Shown: positions 1-8,658 of the stretch, piece by piece
How the letters are laid out: every line of letters starts with the position of its first letter
Position numbering within the stretch: position 1 is the first letter of the stretch
Source: Sphingomonadaceae bacterium
GTDB taxonomy: Bacteria; Pseudomonadota; Alphaproteobacteria; Sphingomonadales; Sphingomonadaceae
Assembly: GCA_016742125.1 (NCBI GenBank)
Contig: JACVCM010000035.1
Span: forward strand, 1-29,495
DNA: 29,495 nucleotides
Direction of reading: 5' to 3'
The notes under the pieces: model-generated
Seen by the model: only the letters and a program-made list of their open reading frames with translations
What the model was told of the DNA's origin: nothing
Database searches by the model: none
Translations under genes and position numbers: made by a program

Positions 1-357
1 GGCCACGGCATCCGCTCCATCGATGACCCGACGCTAATCGCTCACTTGGCCAAACACGAGATCCCCCTGGAAATTTCCCTCACCTCCAACGCCAAAACAG
101 GCTCGGTCTCCAGCCTTGCAGCCCACCCCGCCAAACGCTTCTATGACTCCGGCGTGCCTATCATCCTCAACACGGACGACCCCGCCCTCTTCCAAACCAC
201 CCTGGCTAACGAATACGCCGTCGCCGCCAATATCCTAGGCTTCACTCCTAAGGATTTGGAGCGCCTCCGCCAGAACGCGTTTCGCTACGCATTCGCTTAT
301 CGAGGATCGCCCGCAACTGCGCCGCATCCCCCTTCGCCACCGGGCTCACCTTCTTGA
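1..357 (+). CDS. Adenosine deaminase, C-terminal fragment (5' end outside window)
   Basis: This is the last ~118 codons of a purine deaminase that converts adenosine to inosine with a catalytic zinc in the cytoplasm. Reading starts in frame at base 1. The visible family signatures are GHGIRSIDDP, then SLTSN, then LNTDDPALF, whose Asp pair belongs to the metal and substrate site, followed by the EYAVAA helix. After the final family-like helix (NAFRYAFA, about base 297) the frame runs into Pro/Ser-rich sequence to the stop at 355-357. That tail is only the antisense of the neighbouring protease gene. The true C-terminus may therefore lie near base 300 or have been lost at a second join. The gene belongs to the foreign left flank and converges on the metzincin gene. 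Family call is firm; taxon is not. Confidence 0.85.
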   Translation, partial: GHGIRSIDDPTLIAHLAKHEIPLEISLTSNAKTGSVSSLAAHPAKRFYDSGVPIILNTDDPALFQTTLANEYAVAANILGFTPKDLERLRQNAFRYAFAYRGSPATAPHPPSPPGSPS

Positions 358-805
358 AATCCTCGCGCGATTGCAATTGCCTCCGGTATCGCGCAAAGTA
401 CTCCTGCAAGTCCCCGCCGTACTCGAAGCTGTACATGATGTCGGCGAAGTCCCGCGTGTGCTGCAACCCCAACGCGTGTCCGCTCTCATGCACGCACGTC
501 AAAAACAAAATCGTAGCGGCCAGCAGCGGATCCTTCTCCTCGTTCGCCATCGTGCCGTTGATCACCAGATCGTGAACGAGCTTCCCCTTCACCATCTTGG
601 CGATCGACGAACCGTAAAGCCCCCGGTACTGCGGATTCAACCAGCGGAAGCGCAACTCCGCGTCGTCTTCTTTGTCCACGGCCTTCACAATCAACTTCCC
701 CTCGCTCGCCGCCTCCCACTGCTTCATCGCCGCGTGCGCCAGCGGCGCCTCCGGATGCGGATCCACCCAATAGAGCAGCGTCAAGGCAAATGCGAGTAAA
801 TTCAT
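248..805 (-). CDS. Small matrixin-like (metzincin) zinc metalloprotease, probably exported
   Basis: The 185-residue product carries the metzincin zinc site HESGHALGLQH (HExxHxxGxxH, three His ligands and a catalytic Glu). It is followed by the expected downstream Met-turn, DIMYSF. The N-terminus, MNLLAFALTLLYW, is short and hydrophobic and could be a signal peptide or anchor, so an extracytoplasmic peptidase is likely (inference). It starts 6 bp after the stop of the CysE-like ORF and is probably cotranscribed with it. The last ~15 residues (from about base 300 down to 248) are Ser/Gly/Pro-rich and lie opposite the adenosine deaminase reading frame. The real C-terminus may be nearer base 300. 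Substrate is unknown. Confidence 0.72.
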   Translation of the reverse strand: MNLLAFALTLLYWVDPHPEAPLAHAAMKQWEAASEGKLIVKAVDKEDDAELRFRWLNPQYRGLYGSSIAKMVKGKLVHDLVINGTMANEEKDPLLAATILFLTCVHESGHALGLQHTRDFADIMYSFEYGGDLQEYFARYRRQLQSREDFKKVSPVAKGDAAQLRAILDKRMRSETRSGGGAPNP

Positions 806-811
806 GGCGCC

Positions 812-1834
812 TCAGTTTTGCGAGTGCGGATGCGTATGCGTCCGCAGTACGGATTCTAGCGCTTCAATCCGCTTCCGCAAATCCTCGATGGAATCGCCTT
901 CGGGGTCCGGCAATTGGCCATGTTCCAAATCGTCCACCACCTGTCCGCGCGTCCGCACGATCCTTCCCGGAATGCCCACCACCGTCGAATCGTCCGGCAC
1001 CGGATGCACCACTACGCTCCCGGCGCCGATCTTCACATTGTTGCCAAGGGTAATATTGCCCAGCACCTTCGCTCCCGTCCCCACCACAACATGGTTCCCC
1101 AACGTCGGATGCCGTTTGCCCTTGTCCTTACCGGTACCGCCCAAAGTCACGCCCTGATACAAAATCACGTCGTCGCCGATCACCGCCGTCTCCCCGCTCA
1201 CCACTCCCATGCCGTGATCGATAAACAAGCGCCGCCCGATTGTCGCCCCCGCATGAATCTCCATGCCGGAAATAGCCCCCGCCACCTTCCGCACCCCCCC
1301 CGCCGCACCCTGGCTTTTGGCGACAATCGCCTGCAAGATACGCGCGTCTGATGCGACATTTTGGACAACCTGCGACTGCACGCCCATCGTCTGGCGGAAA
1401 GCCGACATGGCGGTGTCGAGCCGGTTCTTGGCTTCAGCCAGGCGGGCGTCCGACTTGAGCAGTCGTTCGGCAGAGCCCGGATAGAGCCGTTGGAACTGCG
1501 CATCCAAATCATCGACCTTGAAATCAATGCCTTGCGCCTGCACCATCAGCTCATCGATCTGCTGCAAGGTCCGGGTCAGTTCATCGAGTTGCGGAAAATC
1601 TATCCGCTCGAGATGCTTCGCACCCTGCTGAATGATGGTCGCTTCATTCTGCAATTGCGTGATCTGCTGGTTGATCTGTTGCAGCGCGCGGGCAGCTTGC
1701 AGCAGATTCTGGCTGTAGTTGGTGGCATCGAACACCGGGATTGCCATTGCAGGCGACGCCGGCACCAATGTTGCCGCTGCGATGCCGCCGCTAGCGGCAA
1801 GGCCCAGCAATATGGGGAGGATATGCTTCTTCAT
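812..1834 (-). CDS. trbJ: Chimeric ORF: TrbJ N-terminal two thirds joined in frame to serine acetyltransferase (CysE) C-terminus
   Basis: Residues 1-~178 are TrbJ, a periplasmic mating-channel protein of conjugative type IV secretion. There is a signal peptide (MKKHILPILLGL to SPAMA), then Gln-rich coiled-coil segments and the ARILQAIVAKSQGAAG motif. AGGAG precedes the ATG, and the start overlaps the trbE stop as ATGA. From ~residue 183 the protein becomes a left-handed beta-helix acyltransferase. Signatures are MEIHAGATIG, DHGMGVVSGETA, QGVTLGGTGK, KRHPTLG and a hexapeptide ladder. These are CysE signatures (serine + acetyl-CoA to O-acetylserine, cytoplasmic). A periplasmic TrbJ fused to a cytoplasmic CysE makes no biological sense. 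Both partners are truncated exactly at a GC-rich tract (C8 at 1294-1301). I read this as an assembly or cloning chimera: trbJ fragment ~1303-1834, cysE fragment 812-~1293. Confidence 0.85.
   Translation of the reverse strand: MKKHILPILLGLAASGGIAAATLVPASPAMAIPVFDATNYSQNLLQAARALQQINQQITQLQNEATIIQQGAKHLERIDFPQLDELTRTLQQIDELMVQAQGIDFKVDDLDAQFQRLYPGSAERLLKSDARLAEAKNRLDTAMSAFRQTMGVQSQVVQNVASDARILQAIVAKSQGAAGGVRKVAGAISGMEIHAGATIGRRLFIDHGMGVVSGETAVIGDDVILYQGVTLGGTGKDKGKRHPTLGNHVVVGTGAKVLGNITLGNNVKIGAGSVVVHPVPDDSTVVGIPGRIVRTRGQVVDDLEHGQLPDPEGDSIEDLRKRIEALESVLRTHTHPHSQN
1285..1305. other. Probable chimeric junction between two genomes
   Basis: Protein identity switches here from TrbJ (right) to CysE (left) with no linker. 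A C8 homopolymer (1294-1301) lies inside the switch zone and would be a natural place for a misjoin. Everything to the left (CysE, metzincin, adenosine deaminase) is unrelated to conjugation, and the expected trbL, trbF, trbG and trbI do not follow. No transposon end, integrase or direct repeat is visible at the join. Confidence 0.7.
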
Positions 1835-4326
1835 GTGTTTTCTCCTATGTTGGAGGGTGGGGGAAGGAATTCGTTGAGTAGGTCGGCCGCCCAATCGAGC
1901 CCACGAGCGCGCAGGAACGCGGAGGCGAAATCCGCTTCGCGGTGGTCGGCGAGCAGCGCATCGATTTGCTTCTGGCTTTCCGGATCGGATGCGCCGCAAA
2001 AGGCCAGCGCGATGTCGCCCAGTCCCAGTTCAAACAGGCGGTTGCCGCGCGCGCTTTGCAGATAATATTGGCGCTTGGGAGTAGCCCTTGCGATCAGCTC
2101 GATCTGGCGTGCATTCAAACCAAAAGCATCATAAGCCGCCTTGCTTTGCGGTTCGATCGCCCGGTCGTTGGGCAGAAATATCCGCTGCGGGCAGCTTTCG
2201 ATGATGGCTGGGGCGATTGCGCTGCCCGCCACATCGGCAAGGCTCTGCGTTGCAAACACCACACCCACATTTTTCTTGCGCAACACTTTGAGCCATTCGC
2301 GGATGCGCGCGGCAAACAATGGATTGTCGAGGAACAGCCAGGCTTCATCCAATATCAGCAATGTCGGACGGCCATCGAACCGCGCTTCCAATGCGTGGAA
2401 CAAATAGGTCAGCACTGGCGCGACCACCGAGGGCGTCGCCATCAAGGCTTCGGTCTCGAAACATTGCACGAGCGACGCGCCGAGACTAGCGGCCTGGTCC
2501 GCATTCTCGACCGCATCGAGCAGCCGCCCGAACGGGCCTTCCAATGTATAGGGCAGCAATGCCGATTTGAGTGCGTTCGATTGCAGCAGCAACGATAGCC
2601 CGGTGAGCGTCCGCTCATTAGCAGGCGCAGACGCCAGACTGATCAGCGCGGACCAAAGCGCTTCCTTGACCTCGGGCGTGACCGCCACTTGCTCATGCGC
2701 GAGGAGACCGGCAAGCCAGTCCATCGCCCAAGCCCGCGTCTCGTCGCCGTCGATATGGCGTAATGGCTGGAAGGCGAGCGCTTCAGCAGCATCGTCGCCG
2801 CTGCCGAGCGCATGGTGCGACCCGCCCATAGCCAGCACGGCAGCACGCGCTGAAAAGCCTTTGTCAAAGATGAAGATTTGTGAATTCGCATAACGCCGGA
2901 ACTGCAAGGCCAATAAAGCGAGCAAGACCGACTTGCCTGCACCGGTTGGCCCGACAATCAGCATATGGCCGACATCGCCGACATGCGTGGACAAACGGAA
3001 AGGCGTCGAGCCGCTGGTCTCGGCGTAGAGCAGAGGCGGCGCGTTCAGATGTGCGTTTCGGGGCGGGCCCGCCCAGACGGAGGACAAAGGCACCAGATGC
3101 GCAAGGTTAAGCGTATGCACCAATGGCTGGCGGACATTGGCATAAACCTGCCCCGGCAGGCCCGAAAGCCAGGCTTCGACGGCATTGACGCTTTCGCGCT
3201 TTGCCGTGAACCCTAAGCCATTGACAATCCGCTCGATGCGGCGAACCTTGTCCTCGACCTTGGCGCGCGATGGGTCCGAGACGGTGATTGTGGTGGTGAG
3301 GTAACCGAAGGCGACATGGTCACCGCCGAGTGCCTGCAACGCAGAGTCGGCATCGACGACCTTATTGTCGGCATCGCTGTCGAGCAGCTGCGCGGGCTGG
3401 TTATACATGACCTCGCGGACCAAGGCCGTGATCGATTTGCGCTTGTTGAACCATTGGCGGCGCAGCTTGGTGAGCGTCGATGTCGCTTGGCTTTTGTCGA
3501 GCGCAATGAACCGCGTGACCCAGCGATAGCCAAAATCCTGATGGTTAAGCGCGTCCAAGATACCCGGACGGCTGAGGTTCGGAAATCCCAATATGGTTAG
3601 CGTGCGGATGTGATGATTGCCGAGCTTCGGTTCGAGACCGCCAATGAACGGCGTATCGACCAGCAGCGCATCGAGATAGATCGGTGTTTCCGGAACCGCC
3701 AACCTATGCCGCTTCTCCGAAATGGTGCCGTGCAGATAGGTGAGCGCTTCTTCGCTAGTGAGCGGAGCAATTTCGGGCATAAAGCCAGCGAGCAAATCCG
3801 CAGCACGGTTGGTCTCGTCGATAAATCCGGCGAGTGCCTCGCGCCAGTCGCGTGTCCGTTGGCCATCGCTGCGTTCGACAAGGACGCGCGCGGCGCTATC
3901 GCTCTGGTCGGCGGGCGGCATCCAGACCAGCGTCAGATAATAATGACTCTCGAAATGTGCCCTATTTCCACTGTCCGGCGTTGAACCTTCACCCGTGCCG
4001 TTAAAGTCCGCGCGCCGCTCGGAATCGACCAGCCATGATGCTGCATCAGGGAATGAACTTTCAGGATAACCGATTGCCGGACAGCGGGTTGCCTCGAAGA
4101 ACAACGCCCATCCCGAGCCGAAGCGTTTGAGGACATTATTGGCGCGCGCGGCAGTTCCCATGAGTTCGGCTTCGGTCGCGCTTTCCAGATCGGGGCCACG
4201 GAATTTAAGTGTGCGCTGGAAGCTGCCATCCTTGTTGAGGATCACGCCATCGGCAACCAGTGCCGCCCAGGGCAGATGATCCGCGAGCCGGTCGGCACTG
4301 CTGCGATATTCGTGCAAGGCTAGCAT
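1831..4326 (-). CDS. trbE: TrbE, conjugative transfer ATPase (VirB4 family)
   Basis: The ~831-residue product is the large cytoplasmic ATPase that powers pilus and channel assembly in Trb/P-type type IV secretion. An N-terminal CagE/TrbE/VirB domain is followed by the nucleotide-binding domain with Walker A GPTGAGKS (about residue 459) and Walker B LLILDEAW (about residue 654). The FATQS segment and the long helical C-terminus fit the family, as does the length. I chose ATG at 4326 because AAGGGG stands 8 nt upstream; an in-frame TTG at 4332 is possible but less likely. The start overlaps the trbD stop and the end overlaps the trbJ start, so translation is coupled through the operon. Confidence 0.96.
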   Translation of the reverse strand: MLALHEYRSSADRLADHLPWAALVADGVILNKDGSFQRTLKFRGPDLESATEAELMGTAARANNVLKRFGSGWALFFEATRCPAIGYPESSFPDAASWLVDSERRADFNGTGEGSTPDSGNRAHFESHYYLTLVWMPPADQSDSAARVLVERSDGQRTRDWREALAGFIDETNRAADLLAGFMPEIAPLTSEEALTYLHGTISEKRHRLAVPETPIYLDALLVDTPFIGGLEPKLGNHHIRTLTILGFPNLSRPGILDALNHQDFGYRWVTRFIALDKSQATSTLTKLRRQWFNKRKSITALVREVMYNQPAQLLDSDADNKVVDADSALQALGGDHVAFGYLTTTITVSDPSRAKVEDKVRRIERIVNGLGFTAKRESVNAVEAWLSGLPGQVYANVRQPLVHTLNLAHLVPLSSVWAGPPRNAHLNAPPLLYAETSGSTPFRLSTHVGDVGHMLIVGPTGAGKSVLLALLALQFRRYANSQIFIFDKGFSARAAVLAMGGSHHALGSGDDAAEALAFQPLRHIDGDETRAWAMDWLAGLLAHEQVAVTPEVKEALWSALISLASAPANERTLTGLSLLLQSNALKSALLPYTLEGPFGRLLDAVENADQAASLGASLVQCFETEALMATPSVVAPVLTYLFHALEARFDGRPTLLILDEAWLFLDNPLFAARIREWLKVLRKKNVGVVFATQSLADVAGSAIAPAIIESCPQRIFLPNDRAIEPQSKAAYDAFGLNARQIELIARATPKRQYYLQSARGNRLFELGLGDIALAFCGASDPESQKQIDALLADHREADFASAFLRARGLDWAADLLNEFLPPPSNIGENT

Positions 4327-4589
4327 GACCAATGCCCCTTCTGCCTTATGTGGCGGATCAGCACGGCGGCAAAATCGGGATCATGCCTGGCGGCAAAGAC
4401 CGCGGCGCTGTGTGCTGCCGCCCAGAGCAATATGCCCGCCAGCCATTGTTGCAGGCCGAGGCCAATTGCCGCCGAAAGCGTGCCGATGAGGATGGCAATG
4501 GCGCGCGGGACACCCGCCAGCAGGATCGGCTCGACCAGCGCGCGGTGCAGTGGGGCTTCAAAGCCTTCGAGATGTGTCGACTCGCTCAT
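4320..4589 (-). CDS. trbD: TrbD, conjugal transfer inner-membrane protein (VirB3 family)
   Basis: The protein is 89 residues long. A short cytoplasmic head (MSESTHLEGFEAPLHRALVE) is followed by two hydrophobic helices, roughly residues 20-45 and 48-65, then a charged tail. This is the usual VirB3/TrbD build. VirB3-type proteins work with the VirB4 ATPase, encoded here by the next gene, trbE, in the inner-membrane platform. The start codon overlaps the trbC stop (ATGA) and the stop overlaps the trbE start. Size, topology and position between trbC and trbE together make the assignment secure. Confidence 0.92.
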   Translation of the reverse strand: MSESTHLEGFEAPLHRALVEPILLAGVPRAIAILIGTLSAAIGLGLQQWLAGILLWAAAHSAAVFAARHDPDFAAVLIRHIRQKGHWSC

Positions 4590-4921
4590 GCGATCACCGC
4601 GCCGCCGCCAAAGGAGAAGAAGGAGAGGAAGAAGCTGGAAGCCGCAAAAGCGATCGACAGCCCGAACACGATCTGGATCAGTTTCCTGAATCCGCCTGCG
4701 GTCTCGCCAAAGGCAAGTGTCAGTCCGGTGACGATGATGATGATCACCGCCATGATCTTGGCAACCGGGCCTTGGACCGATTCGAGCACCTGCTGGAGCG
4801 GTTCCTCCCACGGCATGCCCGAACCTGCGGCCAGTGCCGGATTGGAAAGCGCGATACACAACGCCGCTGCACCGATGATAAGCGTTGCGTGTTGGGTAGA
4901 TGACGAACGGACTTTAGCCAT
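4586..4921 (-). CDS. trbC: TrbC, conjugative pilin (VirB2 family)
   Basis: The 111-residue prepilin is the likely major subunit of the mating pilus. An N-terminal signal sequence ends near NPALAAGSG. The mature part has two hydrophobic helices separated by a short polar loop (GETAGGFRKL), the standard VirB2/TrbC layout. IncP TrbC pilins are cyclised after processing; whether this one is cannot be told from the sequence. The ATG at 4921 overlaps the end of trbB by 8 bp, and the stop overlaps the trbD start. Confidence 0.93.
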   Translation of the reverse strand: MAKVRSSSTQHATLIIGAAALCIALSNPALAAGSGMPWEEPLQQVLESVQGPVAKIMAVIIIIVTGLTLAFGETAGGFRKLIQIVFGLSIAFAASSFFLSFFSFGGGAVIA

Positions 4922-5942
4922 GTCGGGCCTCCTTGATGGGCGTTGGTTTGATTGGGGTGGGAAATTGGTTGAGTTCGTGCAGGTCGTAAACACCATCGGC
5001 GTTCAGCCCGGTGAGCCTTGCGACACTTGCTATGCGTCGTTCGGCGCCGCGCCCCGAAATGAAGATGATCGTGTCGATTGCCTCGGCGATGAGCGCGCGC
5101 GGAACGGTGGCGACGCATTCCTGGATCAGCTGTTCGAGCCGGGTGAGCGCGGCGGAGGCGCTATTGGCGTGAACCGTGGCGATCCCGCCGGGATGGCCGG
5201 TATTCCAGGCTTTGAGCATATCGAGCGCCTCGCCGCCGCGGACTTCGCCAACGATGATCCGGTCAGGGCGTAGCCGCAGCGTCGAGCGCACCAGATCGGC
5301 CATCGTAACCAAACCCGCTTTTGTGCGCAGCGCGACGGTATCGGGCGCTGCACATTGCAGCTCGCGCGTATCCTCGATGATGATAATACGCTCATTGGTT
5401 GCAGCCATCTCGGCGAGCAGCGCGTTGGCGAGCGTCGTTTTGCCCGAACTGGTGCCGCCCGCGATCAGGATATTGTGGTGCGCGGCGACGCTCTCGCGGA
5501 GCAGGTCGGCCTGCACAGGCGACATCAAGCCATCGGCAACATAGTCATCCAGCGTGTAGCTGCGCGTGGCAGGCTTGCGGATGGCAAAGCAGGGCGCCGC
5601 AGATACCGGAGGCAGCAATCCTTCGAAGCGTTCGCCTGCCCGGGCAAACCCGTGCGGTGGCAGCTCGGCGCTGACGATCGGGCATTCGCGCGTCACTTCG
5701 GCGCGGATATGGCTGGCGACCAATCTAATGATCCGCTCGCACTGCGATGCGGGGATGACGATGCCGGTATCGCTGCACCCTTCGCCCAGGCGGTCGATGC
5801 GGAGCTTGCCGTCTGGATTGACCATGACTTCCTGGGTCAGCGGATCGGCCAAGGCTGCGGCAATGTCCGGTCCCATCGCCGATTGCAGCATGGCATAGGC
5901 GCGTGCCGCGCTGATGGTCGAATTGTGCCCGCGCTCGCTCAT
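4914..5942 (-). CDS. trbB: TrbB, conjugative transfer ATPase (VirB11 / secretion ATPase family)
   Basis: This 342-residue hexameric ATPase sits at the cytoplasmic base of the channel. Walker A AGGTSSGKTTLANA lies near residue 157, and the Asp box with IIIIEDTRELQ follows. Walker B, IIVGEVRGGEALDML, is near residue 227, and the His box GGIATVHANSA near residue 250. Length matches TrbB of IncP and Tn4371-like elements. It starts with ATG overlapping the preceding CopG-type gene stop (ATGA) and heads the trbBCDEJ block. Confidence 0.96.
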   Translation of the reverse strand: MSERGHNSTISAARAYAMLQSAMGPDIAAALADPLTQEVMVNPDGKLRIDRLGEGCSDTGIVIPASQCERIIRLVASHIRAEVTRECPIVSAELPPHGFARAGERFEGLLPPVSAAPCFAIRKPATRSYTLDDYVADGLMSPVQADLLRESVAAHHNILIAGGTSSGKTTLANALLAEMAATNERIIIIEDTRELQCAAPDTVALRTKAGLVTMADLVRSTLRLRPDRIIVGEVRGGEALDMLKAWNTGHPGGIATVHANSASAALTRLEQLIQECVATVPRALIAEAIDTIIFISGRGAERRIASVARLTGLNADGVYDLHELNQFPTPIKPTPIKEARHG

Positions 5943-6343
5943 GGCGTATCCTCCGCAGGCGTCAGCGCGCGGTTGCCAGAAGCCATCGCCTTGCCGACCT
6001 GGGCGACGAACTTGTTGAAGCGGCCGAGGCCCGAAGCCCGCGCTGCGATATCACCCTCGGGAATCGGCGGGGTGACCGAGAGCTGGTAATGGACGAACAA
6101 GGCAAAAGCTTCGATCAGCACATGCCCGTCGCGTTCGATCCGGGCCAACTGGTTGGATATCCGGTCAAGCCGGACGCCGAAACGCTCCTCGGCCTCGCTT
6201 GCGCCTGCGGCATTGATCCAGGCGGTGAGTGCATCGACGAGGATGGCGGATTTGGTGACGCCGGGCTTGGCAGCGAGCGCTTCCAAGCGCTCTGCAAGCT
6301 TGGGCGTCAGAAACAGCTGATAACGGACTTTGGATTTGCGCAT
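5939..6343 (-). CDS. Ribbon-helix-helix (CopG-like) protein of the conjugation operon
   Basis: The 134-residue protein begins with a short beta strand (SKVRYQLFLTPKLAERLEALA) and a helix-turn-helix resembling CopG/ribbon-helix-helix proteins. A helical C-terminal half follows. Genes of this kind sit between traG and trbB in many Trb-type integrative elements of Alpha- and Betaproteobacteria. They are usually annotated as CopG-family regulators. It could control the trb operon or assist DNA processing; neither is shown here. It lies 2 bp after the traG stop and overlaps the trbB start by 4 bp. Confidence 0.8.
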   Translation of the reverse strand: MRKSKVRYQLFLTPKLAERLEALAAKPGVTKSAILVDALTAWINAAGASEAEERFGVRLDRISNQLARIERDGHVLIEAFALFVHYQLSVTPPIPEGDIAARASGLGRFNKFVAQVGKAMASGNRALTPAEDTP

Positions 6344-6345
6344 CG

Positions 6346-8376
6346 TCAGAAACTCGGCACCAGATCGTCACGACCTGAGCTTTCATTGATCGCATGGGCA
6401 TTGGTCAGCGCAGTCTGGCTACGCACATGGTCCATGTTGCGCTGGTCGCTCGCAGGATCATTCTCGTCCTCGCCGGAGATAGGCAGGTCGAGTTGCTCGG
6501 GATTTGCCGTTTTCACTTTGGCAACATCGGGAAGCTCGGGCTGTTTGGCTTGTTGCAATCCGCCGTCCTGCTTTTCGGTGTCATCATCGGCCTTGGCGCC
6601 CAGCCGCACATCGGTATGCGCGACAATATTTGCCCAATCATCTTTGCGGGTAGCAGGACAATCGCGGTAGCCAGCGCCGCCAAGGCGTGGCGGTGACAGC
6701 ACGCGATGCGTGAAATTGGCATCTTCATAATAGCGCAGCTTCTTTGCGCGGATCGGCGCGAGGCCCGACACCATGACAATCTCGTCAGCAGGCGGCAGCT
6801 GCATGACTTCGCCAGGGGTCAGCAAAGGCCGGGCGGTCTCCTGGCGGCTGACCATGACATGCCCGAGCCAGGGCGACAGCCTGTGGCCTGCATAGTTGCG
6901 CATCGCGCGCTGTTCGGTGGCTGTGCCGAGTGCATCCGATATTCGCTTGGCGGTGCGCTCGTCATTGGTCGAGAAACACACCCGGACATGGCAATTGTCG
7001 AGGATGGCGTTGTTCTCGCCATAGGCTTTGGAAATCTGGTTGAGGCTCTGCGCGATCAGGAAGGCACGGATGCCATAGCCTGCCATGAAGGCGAGCGAGG
7101 TTTCGAAGAAATCCAGACGGCCTAAAGCGGGAAACTCGTCGAGCATCATCAGCAATTTATGCTTTGGCGCAGCAGCGCCCGATACGTCGAGCTGCTCGGT
7201 CAGACGGCGGCCAATCTGGTTCAAGACCAACCGGATCAGCGGCTTGGTCCGCGAAATGTCCGAAGGCGGCACCACCAGATAGAGCGAGCAGGGCTGTGTG
7301 CCGTCAACCAGATCGGCAATCCGCCAGTCGCAGGCGCTCGTCACCGCAGCCACCGTCGGATCGCGGTAGAGGTTGAGGCAGGACATTGCGGTCGAAAGCA
7401 CGCCGGAGCGTTCATTTTCGCTTTTGTTCAGAAGCTCGCGGGCGGCAGATGCGACGACGGGATGGACCATTGGTTTATCGGCGCTGCCGATATGGTTGGT
7501 AGTCATCATCCGCTTCAACGTTGCCGCAAAGCTTCGCTGTGGGTCGGAGAGCAGGCTGGCTACGCGGGCGAGGGTCTTTTCCTGTTCGGCATAAAGAACA
7601 TGCAGGATGGCACCCACGAGCAGCGCGTAGCTGGTCTTGTCCCAGTGATTGCGGCGTTCCAGTGCGCCTTCGGGATCGACTAATATGTCGGCGATGTTCT
7701 GGACATCGCGCACTTCCTGGGCGCCGCGCCGGACTTCGACCAGCGGATTATAGCGCGCCGAACGAATGTCGGTCGGGTTGAACAGCAGCGCATGGCTGAA
7801 CGTTGCGCGCCAGCCAGCGGTCAGCTGCCAGTTCTCGCCCTTGATGTCGTGAATGACAGCAGAACCGGTCCACGAAAGCAACGTCGGAATGACAAGGCCA
7901 ACGCCCTTGCCAGAGCGGGTCGGCGCAAAGGCCATCACATGTTCAGGACCGTCATGGCGGAGGTAATCGTCGCGCAGCTTGCCCAAGAATACGCCGTGTG
8001 GGCGGTGCAGACCGGCAGCATTGGTTTCGCGGGTGCTCGCCCAGTGGGCCGACCCATAGGTCGTGACCAACCGCGATTGGCGGGCGCGCCAAAGCGAGCC
8101 GCCTATCGCTGAAGCACAGCCCAGAAATCCGCTTGCTGCCGCGAGCGATCCCGCCTTGTCGAAGACCAGAGGCGCATAAGCGTCATATTCATACCACCAA
8201 ATGAAGAGCTGCCAGGGACGGTAGATCGGGAAATCAGCAAAGTGGAACCAGGCTGTTCCCAATTGCGCCTGATAGCCCAGCATGGCCGCAGCCCATTGTG
8301 TTGCTATCCAAACGCCTAGCACCATGATCGCAAACACGATCAGGATTTGGCCGATAAGGAGTTTGGTGGGGGTCAC
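6346..8376 (-). CDS. traG: TraG, type IV coupling protein (VirD4 family)
   Basis: The 676-residue inner-membrane ATPase links the relaxase-DNA complex to the secretion channel. The N-terminus has transmembrane helices (about residues 8-30 and further hydrophobic stretches to ~95). Next come Walker A APTRSGKGVGLVIP, the KGENW segment and Walker B LLMMLDEFPALGRL. The AFLIAQSLNQI and SRQETARPLLTPGEVMQLP motifs are typical of TraG. Start is GTG at 8376 with AGGA 8 nt upstream. It is the first gene of the minus-strand operon. No relaxase gene lies upstream; a LuxR-type regulator is transcribed divergently instead. Confidence 0.96.
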   Translation of the reverse strand: MTPTKLLIGQILIVFAIMVLGVWIATQWAAAMLGYQAQLGTAWFHFADFPIYRPWQLFIWWYEYDAYAPLVFDKAGSLAAASGFLGCASAIGGSLWRARQSRLVTTYGSAHWASTRETNAAGLHRPHGVFLGKLRDDYLRHDGPEHVMAFAPTRSGKGVGLVIPTLLSWTGSAVIHDIKGENWQLTAGWRATFSHALLFNPTDIRSARYNPLVEVRRGAQEVRDVQNIADILVDPEGALERRNHWDKTSYALLVGAILHVLYAEQEKTLARVASLLSDPQRSFAATLKRMMTTNHIGSADKPMVHPVVASAARELLNKSENERSGVLSTAMSCLNLYRDPTVAAVTSACDWRIADLVDGTQPCSLYLVVPPSDISRTKPLIRLVLNQIGRRLTEQLDVSGAAAPKHKLLMMLDEFPALGRLDFFETSLAFMAGYGIRAFLIAQSLNQISKAYGENNAILDNCHVRVCFSTNDERTAKRISDALGTATEQRAMRNYAGHRLSPWLGHVMVSRQETARPLLTPGEVMQLPPADEIVMVSGLAPIRAKKLRYYEDANFTHRVLSPPRLGGAGYRDCPATRKDDWANIVAHTDVRLGAKADDDTEKQDGGLQQAKQPELPDVAKVKTANPEQLDLPISGEDENDPASDQRNMDHVRSQTALTNAHAINESSGRDDLVPSF

Positions 8377-8658
8377 AGGCTATCCTCGCTTCAACCCCGA
8401 ACGGATGAAGATCAGGACGTCGAAACTAGACTTGGAAGACGGGGAGCATCAGTGCACCTCAAGCGCTGCATCATGCGTCTTCGTCGCATGATGCCCGTGA
8501 ACCGTTTACCATTTGATCAATGGCGCGGTGTAGATGTGCTTCTTGGATTGTGAATCGTTGAAGTGTAACCGATTTTTCTTGATCGGTAATCTCCCGTTCA
8601 TCTTGAAAATGGCAGCTAAACGCTGTAATTCAATCAATTAAGCATATCCTCTCGCTAC
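8377..8658. promoter_or_regulatory. Divergent traG / traR control region
   Basis: This non-coding interval separates two divergent genes, so it must hold both promoters. It contains a perfect 10-bp inverted repeat (8468-8494) and a second, weaker one: ACCGAT at 8568-8573 with ATCGGT at 8582-8587. A possible traR promoter is TTGAAA (8603-8608) with TGTAAT (8624-8629), but the 15-bp spacing is short. No canonical 18-bp tra box was recognised by eye. An oriT could also be here, but no relaxase gene is present to support that. Confidence 0.5.
8468..8494. repeat. Perfect 10-bp inverted repeat between traG and traR
   Basis: The arms GCATCATGCG (8468-8477) and CGCATGATGC (8485-8494) are separated by TCTTCGT. 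No T-tract follows on either strand, so it is not a standard terminator. Its place about 90 bp before traG and 165 bp before traR suggests an operator or a transfer-origin structure (inference). Confidence 0.7.
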
